Positions 16,890 to 25,920 of a stretch of DNA of 64,000 bases are shown here, one piece after another; positions within the stretch are counted from its first letter, which is position 1; every line of letters starts with the position of its first letter. Source of the stretch: Oribacterium sp. oral taxon 102 (GTDB lineage Bacteria; Bacillota; Clostridia; Lachnospirales; Lachnospiraceae); contig NZ_JABXYT010000001.1 of NCBI RefSeq assembly GCF_013394775.1, positions 1,564,501-1,628,500 of the forward strand, read 5' to 3'. The position numbers and the translations under genes were made by a program. The notes beneath the pieces are model-generated. The model worked only from the letters and a program-made list of their open reading frames with translations. It ran no database searches and was not told where the DNA came from.

Positions 16890-17414
16890 ATGCGGGAAAA
16901 GAACGGACTGCAAACGGTAATAAGGTATCTTTCAGACGGCATCGTCCTGATTGCGCTGGCATGGCTCGTGGTATACTGTTTCCTGTCTCAGGTCACGATC
17001 TCCGGACACAGCATGGAGCCACGGCTTTCCTCCGGCAATCTCGTACTGGTGGATACGCTCCGCTACAAGCTGCTGCCGCCGCGCCGGATGGACATCGTGG
17101 CGTTCCGCCGCAGCGACAATACAGAAAATGTAAAGCGGGTGATCGGACTTCCCGGGGAAATCGTTGTTATTCAGAGCGGCCATATCTACATCGACGGAGT
17201 CCTGCTTGACCGACCGGAGATTTCCGACATTGCCCTGCCCGGGATCGCACAGAATCCGGTGGAGCTTTCGGAGGATGAATATTTCCTGATCGGCGACAAT
17301 ACCGATTCCTCCGAGGACAGCCGCTTCGAGAATGTCGGTAATGTCCGGCGATCCCAGATCTACGGCAGGCTCTGGCTCAGGGTACTGCCGCTTTCGAGGC
17401 TGGAGCTGCTATAG
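16890..17414 (+). CDS. lepB: Type I signal peptidase
   Basis: Membrane serine protease that cleaves signal peptides of secreted proteins. One N-terminal membrane segment (IVLIALAWLVVYCFL) is followed by the catalytic Ser region SGHSMEPRL near residue 39, the Lys region VKRVIGLPGE near 83 and the conserved GDNTDSSEDSR near 135. I chose the ATG at 16890, with an ATAGGAG site six bases upstream, because the longer frame from 16803 begins inside the rplS terminator. Length is then 174 residues, normal for Gram-positive LepB/SipS. It sits in the conserved rplS-lepB-rbgA order. Confidence 0.93.
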   Translation: MREKNGLQTVIRYLSDGIVLIALAWLVVYCFLSQVTISGHSMEPRLSSGNLVLVDTLRYKLLPPRRMDIVAFRRSDNTENVKRVIGLPGEIVVIQSGHIYIDGVLLDRPEISDIALPGIAQNPVELSEDEYFLIGDNTDSSEDSRFENVGNVRRSQIYGRLWLRVLPLSRLELL

Positions 17415-17429
17415 AGAAAAGGAGTATGT

Positions 17430-18320
17430 ATGAAAATCCAATGGTATCCGGGGCACATGGCGAAGGCAAAGCGAAGTATACGAAACGATCTGCAGCTTGT
17501 CGACCTGGTGATAGAGCTTCTCGATTCCCGCTGCCCGGAGTCCACGAGAAATCCGGATATCGACAGCTTCTCGAGGGACAAGGCGCGCATCATGCTGTTG
17601 AACAAGGCGGATCTCGCGGATCGGGAGACGACGCGGGCATTCTCCGACTATTTCCGGGCGAAGGGCTTCTACAGCATGGAGATCGATGCCCGTTCCACGG
17701 CGAGCCTGAAGCGGCTGTCCGCACTGATCGACGAGGCATGCGCGCCGATCGTCGAACGGAACCGGAGGCGAGGAATTCAGACCCCGATCCTCCGCGCCAT
17801 GGTGCTGGGGATTCCGAATGTCGGGAAGTCCACCTTTATCAATTCCTTCGTCGGAAAATCCGTCGCACGAACCGGCAACAAGCCGGGGGTTACGCGGGGG
17901 AATCAGTGGATCAAGTTAAACCCTCACGTGCAGCTTCTGGACACGCCGGGCATCACTTGGCCGAAATTCGAACGGGAAATCGTCGGGATGAATCTCGCGA
18001 TCATCGGCTCAATCAACGATCAGATCCTGAATATCGACGAGCTGGTCTTCTATCTGATCAAATACCTCGTGCGCTACTATCCGGAGGCGCTGGTCAGGCG
18101 CTATGGAGAGAGCCTCCGCGGCATGGAGGAGGCGCTTCCCGTCTTTGAGGAGATTGCCCGCCGCCGCGGCTGCATGAAGAAGGGTGGAAATCCTGATTAT
18201 ACCAAGACCGCACGGCTGGTGCTGGACGACTTCCGCAGCGGCAGGCTCGGAAGCATCACGCTCGAGCAGCCAATGCACGATCTCGATGCCTTGAAGCCTA
18301 CAGGAGAGCAGGATGCGTGA
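17430..18320 (+). CDS. rbgA: Ribosome biogenesis GTPase RbgA (YlqF)
   Basis: Circularly permuted GTPase needed for late 50S assembly, 296 residues. The permuted motif order is visible: G4 LLNKADLADR near 58, then G1 GIPNVGKSTFINS near 130 and G3 LDTPGITWPKF near 172. It starts with WYPGHMAKAKR, typical of RbgA. A GAAAAGGAG site precedes the ATG. The stop overlaps rnhB by eight bases. Confidence 0.95.
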   Translation: MKIQWYPGHMAKAKRSIRNDLQLVDLVIELLDSRCPESTRNPDIDSFSRDKARIMLLNKADLADRETTRAFSDYFRAKGFYSMEIDARSTASLKRLSALIDEACAPIVERNRRRGIQTPILRAMVLGIPNVGKSTFINSFVGKSVARTGNKPGVTRGNQWIKLNPHVQLLDTPGITWPKFEREIVGMNLAIIGSINDQILNIDELVFYLIKYLVRYYPEALVRRYGESLRGMEEALPVFEEIARRRGCMKKGGNPDYTKTARLVLDDFRSGRLGSITLEQPMHDLDALKPTGEQDA

Positions 18321-18972
18321 ATTGAAGGGAGAGAGACTTCTCGCGGAACGGGAAAGACTCTTCGGAATGACGGAATATGAGCGACAGTATCGGGGATATG
18401 GGGTAATTGCCGGCGTTGATGAGGCGGGGAGAGGCCCGCTTGCGGGGCCGGTAGTCGCAGCCTGCTGCGTTTTGCCGGAGGACACGGAGATCCTCTATCT
18501 CAACGATTCGAAGAAGCTCAGCGAGAAACGGCGCGAGGCGCTGTTCCCGGAGATTACGGAGAAGGCGGCAGCCTACGGCTATGGGATCGTTTCAGAGCGG
18601 CGGATCGACGAGATCAATATCCTGAATGCGACCTATGAGGCGATGCGGCTCGCGCTCGAGATGCTTCGGCAGAAGCTCGGGCGTATGCCGGGTGTCCTGC
18701 TGAACGACGCGGTAACGATTCCCGGCATCACGATTCCGCAGATTCCGATCATCAGAGGAGACGCGAAGTCGGTGAGCATCGCCGCAGCGAGCGTCATTGC
18801 GAAGGTAACGAGAGATCGGCTGATGCGGGGCTATGACGCACAGTATCCGCAGTACGGCTTTGCGAAGCACAAGGGCTACGGCACCGCGCAGCATTATGCG
18901 GCGTTGCGGGAATACGGCCCGTGCGGAATCCACAGGATGAGCTTTCTATGTATGGAGAAGATAAGCGGCTGA
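18313..18972 (+). CDS. rnhB: Ribonuclease HII
   Basis: Removes ribonucleotides from RNA-DNA hybrids, 219 residues. The active-site signature GVDEAGRGPLAGPVVAA near residue 35 supplies the Asp-Glu pair. Further landmarks are LNDSKKLSEKRR near 60, GDAKSVSIAAASVIAKVTRD near 155 and the closing HRMSF. It overlaps rbgA upstream and yraN downstream, so the three are probably cotranslated. Confidence 0.95.
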   Translation: MRELKGERLLAERERLFGMTEYERQYRGYGVIAGVDEAGRGPLAGPVVAACCVLPEDTEILYLNDSKKLSEKRREALFPEITEKAAAYGYGIVSERRIDEINILNATYEAMRLALEMLRQKLGRMPGVLLNDAVTIPGITIPQIPIIRGDAKSVSIAAASVIAKVTRDRLMRGYDAQYPQYGFAKHKGYGTAQHYAALREYGPCGIHRMSFLCMEKISG

Positions 18973-19310
18973 ATCACGAAAAGGGAGAGCGCGGTGAGGA
19001 GCTTGCCGCAGCTTATCTGAGAGGCTGCGGCTACACGATCCTTTCGAGACATTACCGCTTCCACCGGCGGGAAATCGACATTGTCGCGAGAGAGGGCGGC
19101 TGCTATGTTTTCATCGAGGTGAAGGCAAGGAGCAGCACCTTTTTCGGCTATGGCTATCAGGCGGTGGATCGGACGAAGCAGCGGAGCATCCGGATGGCAG
19201 CGGAGGATTATCTTCTCCGGCATCAGCTTTCCCTCTATGAAACGCCGTGCCGTTTTGATATTATCAGTGTGGATGGAGGAACGCTCCGCCATTACAAAAA
19301 CGCTTTTTAG
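18948..19310 (+). CDS. yraN: UPF0102 (YraN) endonuclease-fold protein
   Basis: About 120 residues. Conserved pattern: NHEKGERGEELAAAYLRGCGY, then EIDIVAREGGCYVFIEVKAR, an Asp...Glu-x-Lys layout of the restriction-endonuclease-like fold. The molecular role is not established; the family nearly always follows rnhB. I prefer the ATG at 18948 with AGGATGAG six bases upstream. A GTG at 18921 in the same frame would add nine residues. It overlaps rnhB by 25 bases. Confidence 0.9.
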   Translation: MYGEDKRLNHEKGERGEELAAAYLRGCGYTILSRHYRFHRREIDIVAREGGCYVFIEVKARSSTFFGYGYQAVDRTKQRSIRMAAEDYLLRHQLSLYETPCRFDIISVDGGTLRHYKNAF

Positions 19311-19320
19311 GAGGGAGAAT

Positions 19321-22300
19321 ATGGACAGCAGGCAGGATCCTTCTCTCAGCGAACGAAGGACAGTTCTGATCATTGGCGCGCCGAATGCAGCGCTTCGGAC
19401 GCTTCAGGAAGTATTCTCGAAAAAATACGATACGATTCTCTGTACGGAGCAGAGGGAAGCTGAGGCAGCTCTCTTGGAAAAGCTGGAGAAGCTTGCTCTG
19501 ATCCTTCTGGATTTCACGCTGCCGGAGAAGGCAGGGCGCGGAATGCTCAGCTACCTCTGTAAGAAGAAGCTGATGACAGCGATTCCGGTCGTCGTTTATA
19601 CGGATAATGTAAATGATTATGAGGAGGAGCTTAAGGCATACGGCTGCGGAATCGCGGATATCATTCATACACCCTACGCCGCGCCGATCATCCTCCGGAG
19701 AACCGAGAACCTGATGGAGCTCTATGAGAGCCGCCGCAGCATGGAGTGGCAGCTCGAGCAGTCCAACACCCGGGATCGACTGACAGGACTGCTGAATATG
19801 AAGCAGTTCCTGTACAGCTCTAATTTGCTTCTCCGAAAAGCAGACGAAGAGGGAAGCTACGGGCAATATTCCTTCGTCTACTGTAATATCCGGAACTTCA
19901 AATATTATAACATCCGCTATGGCTCGTGGGAGGGCAATCAGGTGCTCCGGGGGCTCGCGCGGCTCTGGCGGGACAATGTATCGCAGGCGCTCCTGTCCCG
20001 TTTCGGGAACGACCACTTCGTGGCGATGCTTCGCGGTGCGAAGCAGGAGGTTACCGCACAGACTGAAAAGCTGATCGCAGACTTCCAGAGCAGCTTCTCC
20101 CGGAGCGGCATGAAGCTGAAGGCGGGTATATTCCCGGTGAAGAAGCGGGGAGAGACAGCAGAGATGGCGTGCGATCTCGCGAAGATTGCCTGCGACGCGG
20201 TACGGCAGTCCGCGAGGAATTTCGCTTTCTACAATGAACGTCTGGAGCATGATGCAGAGCTGAAAAACCATATCCTTTGCAGCATCGACGATGCGATTCA
20301 GAATCAACACATTAAGGTCCACTATCAGCCTGTCATCCGGACGCTGACCGGCGCCCTCTGCGGCATGGAGGCGCTCGCAAGGTGGTCGGATCCGGAGCTT
20401 GGCTTCCTTTCTCCGGCCAGCTTCATTCCCGTGCTGGAGGAGAACCGACAGATCACGAAGCTGGATCTCTATATGCTGAGAGAGGTCTGCAGGGAAATGA
20501 AGGAGGCGGAGAGACAGGGGCTGCCACTGGTTCCGATTTCCTTCAATCTATCACGTTTGGACTTTTTGGACTGCGATATCTTCTCGGAGACGGAGCGCAT
20601 CGTGCTGGAATACGGTATCGCCCGGGACATGATCAATATTGAGGTTACGGAGTCCACCGTCATGGAGGAGCCGGAGCTCATCGGACAGGAGCTCCGCCGC
20701 TTCCGGGAGGGCGGCTATCAGGTATGGATGGACGACTTCGGAAGCGGGTATTCCTCGCTGAATGTACTGAAAGACTACCAATTTGACGAGATCAAGCTGG
20801 ACATGGCCTTCCTGTCCACCTTCGACGAGAAATCGAAAAAGATCGTGAAATCCATCATTCTGATGGCGAAGGAGATCGGCGTGCAGATCCTCGCGGAGGG
20901 TGTCGAGACGGAGGAGCAGTTCCGCTTCCTCCGGGACGCCGGCTGTGAAAGAGTACAGGGCTACTTCTTCAGCCGCCCGCTACCATGGGAGGAGCTCCTC
21001 GGATACCGTGCCGAGAAGCGGCTCGCCATAGAGCCTCGCGGCTGGAAGAGCTACTTCGACCGGATCTCACACTTCAATTTTATTACAGAACGCTCTCTCG
21101 CGATTGTGGAGTACGACGGACGGAATTTCCGCTACCTCTATTCCAATGCAGAATTCCGGGATGTCTGGGTACGTCTCGGTGTAACAGATCTGAATATTGT
21201 CTATGAGCATGTCAATTCTACCGGCTTCCCGCTCAGCCAGCAGCTCCGGGATCTGCAACACGCAATGCACACAGGCATGAAAAAGCAGTTTGTGTGTTCT
21301 CTGAACGGGCAATATGTCCAGATGAATGGAAAATGCATCTCCGAGCAGGAGCAGCATGCCGCCTATGCACTGGAGCTCATGAATCTTTCTGATGGGGAGA
21401 TTCAGCGGAAGCAAAAACATCTGGACAAGGCATTCCGCATGATGTATGGACTCTATGATGCGATTTACCTGCTGGATCTCAGCAATGCAAGCTTTATGAC
21501 GCTGCGGCAAAGTGCTTGTTACGACCCGCGTCATGCCAACGCGCTGCATCATCCTGAAAAGATCAATATGGAGGCGGTCTGCAGACGCTTTATTCATCCG
21601 GAAGAGTGGCAGCTATATCGTGCGTTCTTCGATATGGAGACGCTGCGGGAGCGGTTGATCGCGCAGGAGAGGGGCTATCTCGCCCGTTACTTCCGAACCA
21701 GAACCGCAAACGGAGCTTATATCTGGAAGGTACATACCATGCTCTATATTCCGGAGGATGATAAGGTGATCTACTGCAGCGCCTACGCGCCTCTCCGGGA
21801 GAAGGAACTGCTGGAGCGAATTGCTCCGGAGCAGCTCTTTCTGGAAAGAAAGGACACGGAGCAAGGACTTTACCGCGCGATTCGGAGGAGCCTCGAAGAG
21901 TCTCAGACCATCCGTCTTTTCTGGAAGGACAGGGAGCACCGTTTCCGCGGCGCAAATGCGAAATTTCTCGAGAGCTACGGCTTTCGGGACAGCTCGGAAC
22001 TGATCGGCAAAACCGACGAGGAAATGGGCTGGCATATCGATGAAGCAGCGTTCCGGGACGATGAGCGGCGGGTGCTTGAAAATGGTGAGGTCATCCACGG
22101 CGAGATCAGGCGCTGCATCATCCGTGGCGTCGCACACAACATTCTCATCAGCAAGGAACCTCTGTATGAGGACGGTGAGATCGTAGGACTGCTCGGCACC
22201 TTCCTCGATACAGAGGAGCTCAGGCGGATCCTCGGGGATACCTCACAGCTCGGCTCCATAGATCGTGTGACGGGGCTGATGTCGGCGCAGGGCATCACCA

Positions 22301-22749
22301 ATGTGATGTTGGAATATGTCGAGAGCTGGATCACCCGCGGTGAAAATTTCGCCGTGATCCGTCTCAATATTCAGGAATATAGCAGAGCGGTGAGGGACTA
22401 TGGAGAGGAGACGGTAAAGCGGATGCTGCGGGAGTGCGCAGAGCGGATCCGCGCCGTCGCGGGAAACCGCATTGCCTGCGCGAGACTTTACAACAGCAAC
22501 TTCGTTCTGCTGATGAAGTGTACCACTGCAGTGGAGGTAGAGCAGTTTGCCCGGAAGCTCCGGCGGAGCGCTATGGAGACGCATACGCTTGCCGGCTTCG
22601 CTGTGACAATCAATCCAGAGCTTGCCCTGCGTTATGCCAGCGACTGTCCGAATATGAAGAGCCTGATCGGCTATGCGACCGGAGGCTCCGAACCTGACTG
22701 CGCTTCTGCCGCTCCGGCGGAGCAGGACTTGATACGCCGCACAGAATAA
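19321..22749 (+). CDS. Large receiver-like/degenerate GGDEF/EAL/PAS-like cyclic-di-GMP protein
   Basis: 1,142-residue cytoplasmic signalling protein; the ATG at 19321 has a strong GGAGGGAGA site. Order: receiver-like domain (about 12-125) with the phospho-Asp at 64 but Thr (117) in place of the usual Lys; a GGDEF-like domain (about 150-310) whose active motif is RFGNDHF; a complete EAL domain (about 318-555) with E350-x-L, N409, E444, D471-D472, K492, E526 and Q546; sensory/PAS-like regions (about 570-970); and a second degenerate GGDEF-like domain starting SIDRVTGLMS. Seen: catalytic EAL residues intact, cyclase motifs lost. Inferred: a phosphodiesterase that lowers cyclic-di-GMP. No membrane segment. 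It follows yraN by ten bases. Confidence 0.88.
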   Translation: MDSRQDPSLSERRTVLIIGAPNAALRTLQEVFSKKYDTILCTEQREAEAALLEKLEKLALILLDFTLPEKAGRGMLSYLCKKKLMTAIPVVVYTDNVNDYEEELKAYGCGIADIIHTPYAAPIILRRTENLMELYESRRSMEWQLEQSNTRDRLTGLLNMKQFLYSSNLLLRKADEEGSYGQYSFVYCNIRNFKYYNIRYGSWEGNQVLRGLARLWRDNVSQALLSRFGNDHFVAMLRGAKQEVTAQTEKLIADFQSSFSRSGMKLKAGIFPVKKRGETAEMACDLAKIACDAVRQSARNFAFYNERLEHDAELKNHILCSIDDAIQNQHIKVHYQPVIRTLTGALCGMEALARWSDPELGFLSPASFIPVLEENRQITKLDLYMLREVCREMKEAERQGLPLVPISFNLSRLDFLDCDIFSETERIVLEYGIARDMINIEVTESTVMEEPELIGQELRRFREGGYQVWMDDFGSGYSSLNVLKDYQFDEIKLDMAFLSTFDEKSKKIVKSIILMAKEIGVQILAEGVETEEQFRFLRDAGCERVQGYFFSRPLPWEELLGYRAEKRLAIEPRGWKSYFDRISHFNFITERSLAIVEYDGRNFRYLYSNAEFRDVWVRLGVTDLNIVYEHVNSTGFPLSQQLRDLQHAMHTGMKKQFVCSLNGQYVQMNGKCISEQEQHAAYALELMNLSDGEIQRKQKHLDKAFRMMYGLYDAIYLLDLSNASFMTLRQSACYDPRHANALHHPEKINMEAVCRRFIHPEEWQLYRAFFDMETLRERLIAQERGYLARYFRTRTANGAYIWKVHTMLYIPEDDKVIYCSAYAPLREKELLERIAPEQLFLERKDTEQGLYRAIRRSLEESQTIRLFWKDREHRFRGANAKFLESYGFRDSSELIGKTDEEMGWHIDEAAFRDDERRVLENGEVIHGEIRRCIIRGVAHNILISKEPLYEDGEIVGLLGTFLDTEELRRILGDTSQLGSIDRVTGLMSAQGITNVMLEYVESWITRGENFAVIRLNIQEYSRAVRDYGEETVKRMLRECAERIRAVAGNRIACARLYNSNFVLLMKCTTAVEVEQFARKLRRSAMETHTLAGFAVTINPELALRYASDCPNMKSLIGYATGGSEPDCASAAPAEQDLIRRTE

Positions 22750-22771
22750 GGAAATGAAATGAGAGATGACC

Positions 22772-22800
22772 TTGACGAGCTTTGAAAAGCTTCTTACAAT
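22772..22800 (+). promoter_or_regulatory. Sigma-A promoter for trpS
   Basis: TTGACG (22772-22777), a 17-base spacer and TACAAT (22795-22800). The leader to the trpS ATG is about 115 nt. I see no T-box element (no convincing AGGGTGG-type box or specifier hairpin) in this short region. Confidence 0.75.
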
Positions 22801-22922
22801 ACATACATACTTTCTGCAAGCAGGCTTACACCGCATTTGCCTGCATGGCAGAGATTTGTAATATAGAAAAACAAAAGAAAGGATAGCAGAACATATATTC
22901 TTAATTCTGCGCTGGGATAGAA

Positions 22923-23927
22923 ATGGAAAACGAAAGAAAGAAACGAATTCTCTCTGGTATTCAGCCGTCCGGCAGCTTTACGCTCGGCAATTATATCGGG
23001 GCAGTCCGGAACTGGGCGAAGCTGCAAAATGAATTCGAATCCTTATATATGGTCGCGGATCTGCATGCGCTGACGGTACGGCAGGTTCCGGCAGAGCTCC
23101 GCGCCCGCAGCCGTGAGGCCGCCGCGATGATCCTCGCTGCAGGCATCGACCCGAAGGAGAGCATTCTCTTCCTGCAAAGCCATGTTCCGGCGCACACGCA
23201 GCTCAGCTGGATCCTCTGCTGCAATGCGCAGTTCGGTGAGCTCAGCCGTATGACACAGTTCAAGGACAAGAGCGCGAAGCATCCGGATAATGTGAACGGC
23301 GGGCTCTTCACCTATCCTGCACTGATGGCGGCAGATATTCTCGTCTACAATGCAGATCTGGTGCCGGTAGGGCAGGATCAGACCCAGCATCTGGAGCTGG
23401 CGCGAACCGTAGCGAATCGCTTCAACAATCTCTACAGTCTGACCTTCACTCTCCCGGAGGGCTATATCACAAAGGAGGGGGCGAAGATCATGTCTCTGAC
23501 AGACCCGTCCCGAAAGATGAGCAAGAGCGACCCGAATCCGAACAGCTTCATCCTGATGAATGACGACCGGGACACGATCATCCGAAAGTGCAAGCGCGCC
23601 GTAACCGATTCAGACGGCGCCGTGCGCTTCGACATGGCAGAGAAGCCGGGCATCTCCAATCTGATGTGCATCTACAATGTCTTCACGAAAAAGAGCATGG
23701 AGGAGATTGCACAGGAATTCGCAGGGCAGGGCTACAGCGAGTTCAAGCTCGCAGTGGGGGAGACCGTCGCCGATGCGCTGTCTCCGATCCACAGCGAATA
23801 TACCCGTATTCTTGCCGATAAGACCTATATCGACGAGATCCTTCGGGACGGCGCAGAGAAAGCCTCACGTCTCGCGAACCGTATGCTTTCGAAGGTCTAT
23901 CGGAAGGTCGGACTGTACCAGCTCTGA
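22923..23927 (+). CDS. trpS: Tryptophanyl-tRNA synthetase
   Basis: Class I synthetase charging tRNA-Trp, 334 residues, the usual length. The HIGH-equivalent is in SGIQPSGSFTLGNYIGAV (as TLGN) near residue 20, and KMSKS is present as SRKMSKSDPNP near 195. Tryptophan-pocket landmarks include YPALMAADILVYNAD and PVGQDQTQHLELAR near 130-160. Its own promoter lies upstream, and recU follows after 17 bases. Confidence 0.96.
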   Translation: MENERKKRILSGIQPSGSFTLGNYIGAVRNWAKLQNEFESLYMVADLHALTVRQVPAELRARSREAAAMILAAGIDPKESILFLQSHVPAHTQLSWILCCNAQFGELSRMTQFKDKSAKHPDNVNGGLFTYPALMAADILVYNADLVPVGQDQTQHLELARTVANRFNNLYSLTFTLPEGYITKEGAKIMSLTDPSRKMSKSDPNPNSFILMNDDRDTIIRKCKRAVTDSDGAVRFDMAEKPGISNLMCIYNVFTKKSMEEIAQEFAGQGYSEFKLAVGETVADALSPIHSEYTRILADKTYIDEILRDGAEKASRLANRMLSKVYRKVGLYQL

Positions 23928-23944
23928 TCCGAAGGGGGAGAAGA

Positions 23945-24511
23945 GTGGGCACATGGAATTCCCGCGGACTGCGGGGCTCCCAGCTGGAGGAGCTGCTCAA
24001 CCAGACCGTAGAGTCGTATCGGCTGCGGGGACTTGCACTGATTCAGAAGGTTCCGACGCCGATCACACCGATCAATATGAATAAGGATCACACGCAGATC
24101 ACCCTTGCCTACTTCAATCAGAAGTCTACTGTCGACTACATTGGAGTCGTGCAGGGGATTCCTGTTTGTTTCGATGCGAAGGAGAGTGCGAAGGAGACAT
24201 GGCCGCTCAAGAACCTGCATCCGCATCAGATCGCCTTTATGAAGGAATTTGAGGAGCAGGGCGGCATCAGCTTCATTGTCCTCTGCTTCACCGGCATGAA
24301 CGAGAGCTATTATGTGCCGTTCCGTGATGTTTACCGTTTCTGGCAGAGGATGCTCGGCGGCGGCAGGAAGAGCTTCCGTCTTTCGGAGCTCGACCGACGC
24401 TATCAGATTCGGTCCCACAAGGATATGTTCCTTCATTTTTTAGAGCCGCTGCAGCTCGATCTCTGTGAGAGGGACACACAGCAGCATAGCGGGCAGGAGG
24501 CACTGCCGTAA
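23945..24511 (+). CDS. recU: Holliday junction resolvase RecU
   Basis: 188-residue resolvase typical of Bacillota. Motifs: NSRGLRGSQLEELLNQT near residue 5, KVPTPITPI near 40, the acidic catalytic set in STVDYIGVVQGIPVCFDAKES near 62-82 (D...E-x-K-like FDAKES) and LHPHQIAFM near 92. It starts at GTG with an AAGGGGGAGAAG site just upstream. In B. subtilis recU is next to ponA; here it lies between trpS and trkA, with no penicillin-binding protein gene. Confidence 0.88.
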   Translation: MGTWNSRGLRGSQLEELLNQTVESYRLRGLALIQKVPTPITPINMNKDHTQITLAYFNQKSTVDYIGVVQGIPVCFDAKESAKETWPLKNLHPHQIAFMKEFEEQGGISFIVLCFTGMNESYYVPFRDVYRFWQRMLGGGRKSFRLSELDRRYQIRSHKDMFLHFLEPLQLDLCERDTQQHSGQEALP

Positions 24512-24534
24512 ATTCCAGAAGGGGAAGCCGGAAT

Positions 24535-25893
24535 ATGAATATTATCGTAGTCGGCTGCGGCAAGGTCGGACTGACACTCGCTGATCAGCTGAACAAAGAG
24601 GGACATAAGGTTACTATCATTGATAATGACGAAAAGGCGCTCCGCCATGCGGTGGAGAGCATCGACGTCATGGGCGTACAGGGCAACGGAGCGATGCTCC
24701 AGACTCAGAACGACGCCGATGTCCGGAATGCGGATGTGCTGATCGCCGCTACGAACTCGGACGAGGTCAATATGCTCTGCTGTCTGATCGCAAAAAAAGA
24801 GGGAAACTGCAGTACGATCGCCCGCATCCGCGACCCGCAGTACACCAGCGAGGTCGCCTATCTGCGCGATGAGCTGAATCTCGCCATGGTCATCAATCCG
24901 GAAATGGCGGCAGCGAAGGAAGCGGAGAGGCTGCTTCGTTTCCCGCGCGCGCAGAAGATCGACAGCTTCTCCAGAGGCAGGCTCGATCTCATCCGTGTGA
25001 AAATTCCGGAGAACAGCGTGCTCTGCAACCGGCAGCTCCGGGAGCTGTCCTCCATGAAGCTGAATGTCCTGATCTGCACCATACAGCACGGCGATGCGCT
25101 CTATATCCCGACCGGCAGCGATTCAATCTGCCCCGGCGACGAGATCAGCTTCATTGCCGAGGCGCGAGATGCCGGTCGCTTCTTCCGGCAGGTCGGGATC
25201 GAATATACGCCGATCAAAAGCTGCATGATCGTCGGCGGCGGAAGGATCAGCTATTATATCGCGAAGTACATTCAGGAGACGCATCTGAACATCAAGCTGA
25301 AAATCATCGATGTGGATCGGGCGCGCTGCGAGTACCTCGCGGATCAGCTTCCGGGCGTTTCCGTCATCAACGGCGACGGGACGGATCAGGGGCTCCTGAA
25401 ACGGGAGGGCATCGAGTATACGGATGCGTTCTGCTCCCTGACCGGCTTCGACGAGGAGAATATCATCCTCTCACTCTATGCCGGCAAGCTCTCGAACGCA
25501 CGTCTGATCACCAAGATCAACCGGATTGCCTTCGAAAACGTGACGAGCGAGATGAATCTCGGCTCGGTGCTTTACCCGAAGCAGATCGTGGCGGACTCGA
25601 TCGTGCAGTTCGTGCGCGCACTCAAGAATTCACAGGGCTCCAATGTCGAGACTCTGTACAAGATTGCGGATGGAAAGGCAGAGGCGCTGGAGTTCCGTGT
25701 ACAGCAGAACGCAGACTTCGTGCGGAAAACCTTCGCAGAGCTGCAGTTCAAGCCCGGCGTCCTGATCGGCGGCATCATCCGGGGACAGCAGGTCATCACC
25801 CCCGGCGGTTCCGACTATATGCTGCCGGGAGACCGCGTGATCGTCATCACCACCACTGCCGGTCTGAATGACCTTCGGGACATCCTGCGCTAG
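24535..25893 (+). CDS. trkA: Trk potassium uptake regulatory subunit TrkA
   Basis: Cytoplasmic NAD(H)-binding gating ring of the Trk K+ channel, 452 residues with two RCK repeats. The first Rossmann motif is VVGCGKVGLTLA at residue 4, the second is IVGGGRISYYIAKYI near 232. Each is followed by a TrkA-C domain (LIRVKIPENSVL and ALEFRVQQNADFV). The duplicated form is standard for full-length TrkA. The ATG has a GGGGAAG-type site and trkH follows after 27 bases. Confidence 0.95.
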   Translation: MNIIVVGCGKVGLTLADQLNKEGHKVTIIDNDEKALRHAVESIDVMGVQGNGAMLQTQNDADVRNADVLIAATNSDEVNMLCCLIAKKEGNCSTIARIRDPQYTSEVAYLRDELNLAMVINPEMAAAKEAERLLRFPRAQKIDSFSRGRLDLIRVKIPENSVLCNRQLRELSSMKLNVLICTIQHGDALYIPTGSDSICPGDEISFIAEARDAGRFFRQVGIEYTPIKSCMIVGGGRISYYIAKYIQETHLNIKLKIIDVDRARCEYLADQLPGVSVINGDGTDQGLLKREGIEYTDAFCSLTGFDEENIILSLYAGKLSNARLITKINRIAFENVTSEMNLGSVLYPKQIVADSIVQFVRALKNSQGSNVETLYKIADGKAEALEFRVQQNADFVRKTFAELQFKPGVLIGGIIRGQQVITPGGSDYMLPGDRVIVITTTAGLNDLRDILR

Positions 25894-25920
25894 GGCAGAA
25901 GGCAGAAACAGGAGACATCC

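Noticed and set aside
22750..22922. T-box riboswitch upstream of trpS
   Set aside because: The leader is only about 115 nt and lacks a T-box sequence, specifier hairpin and terminator.
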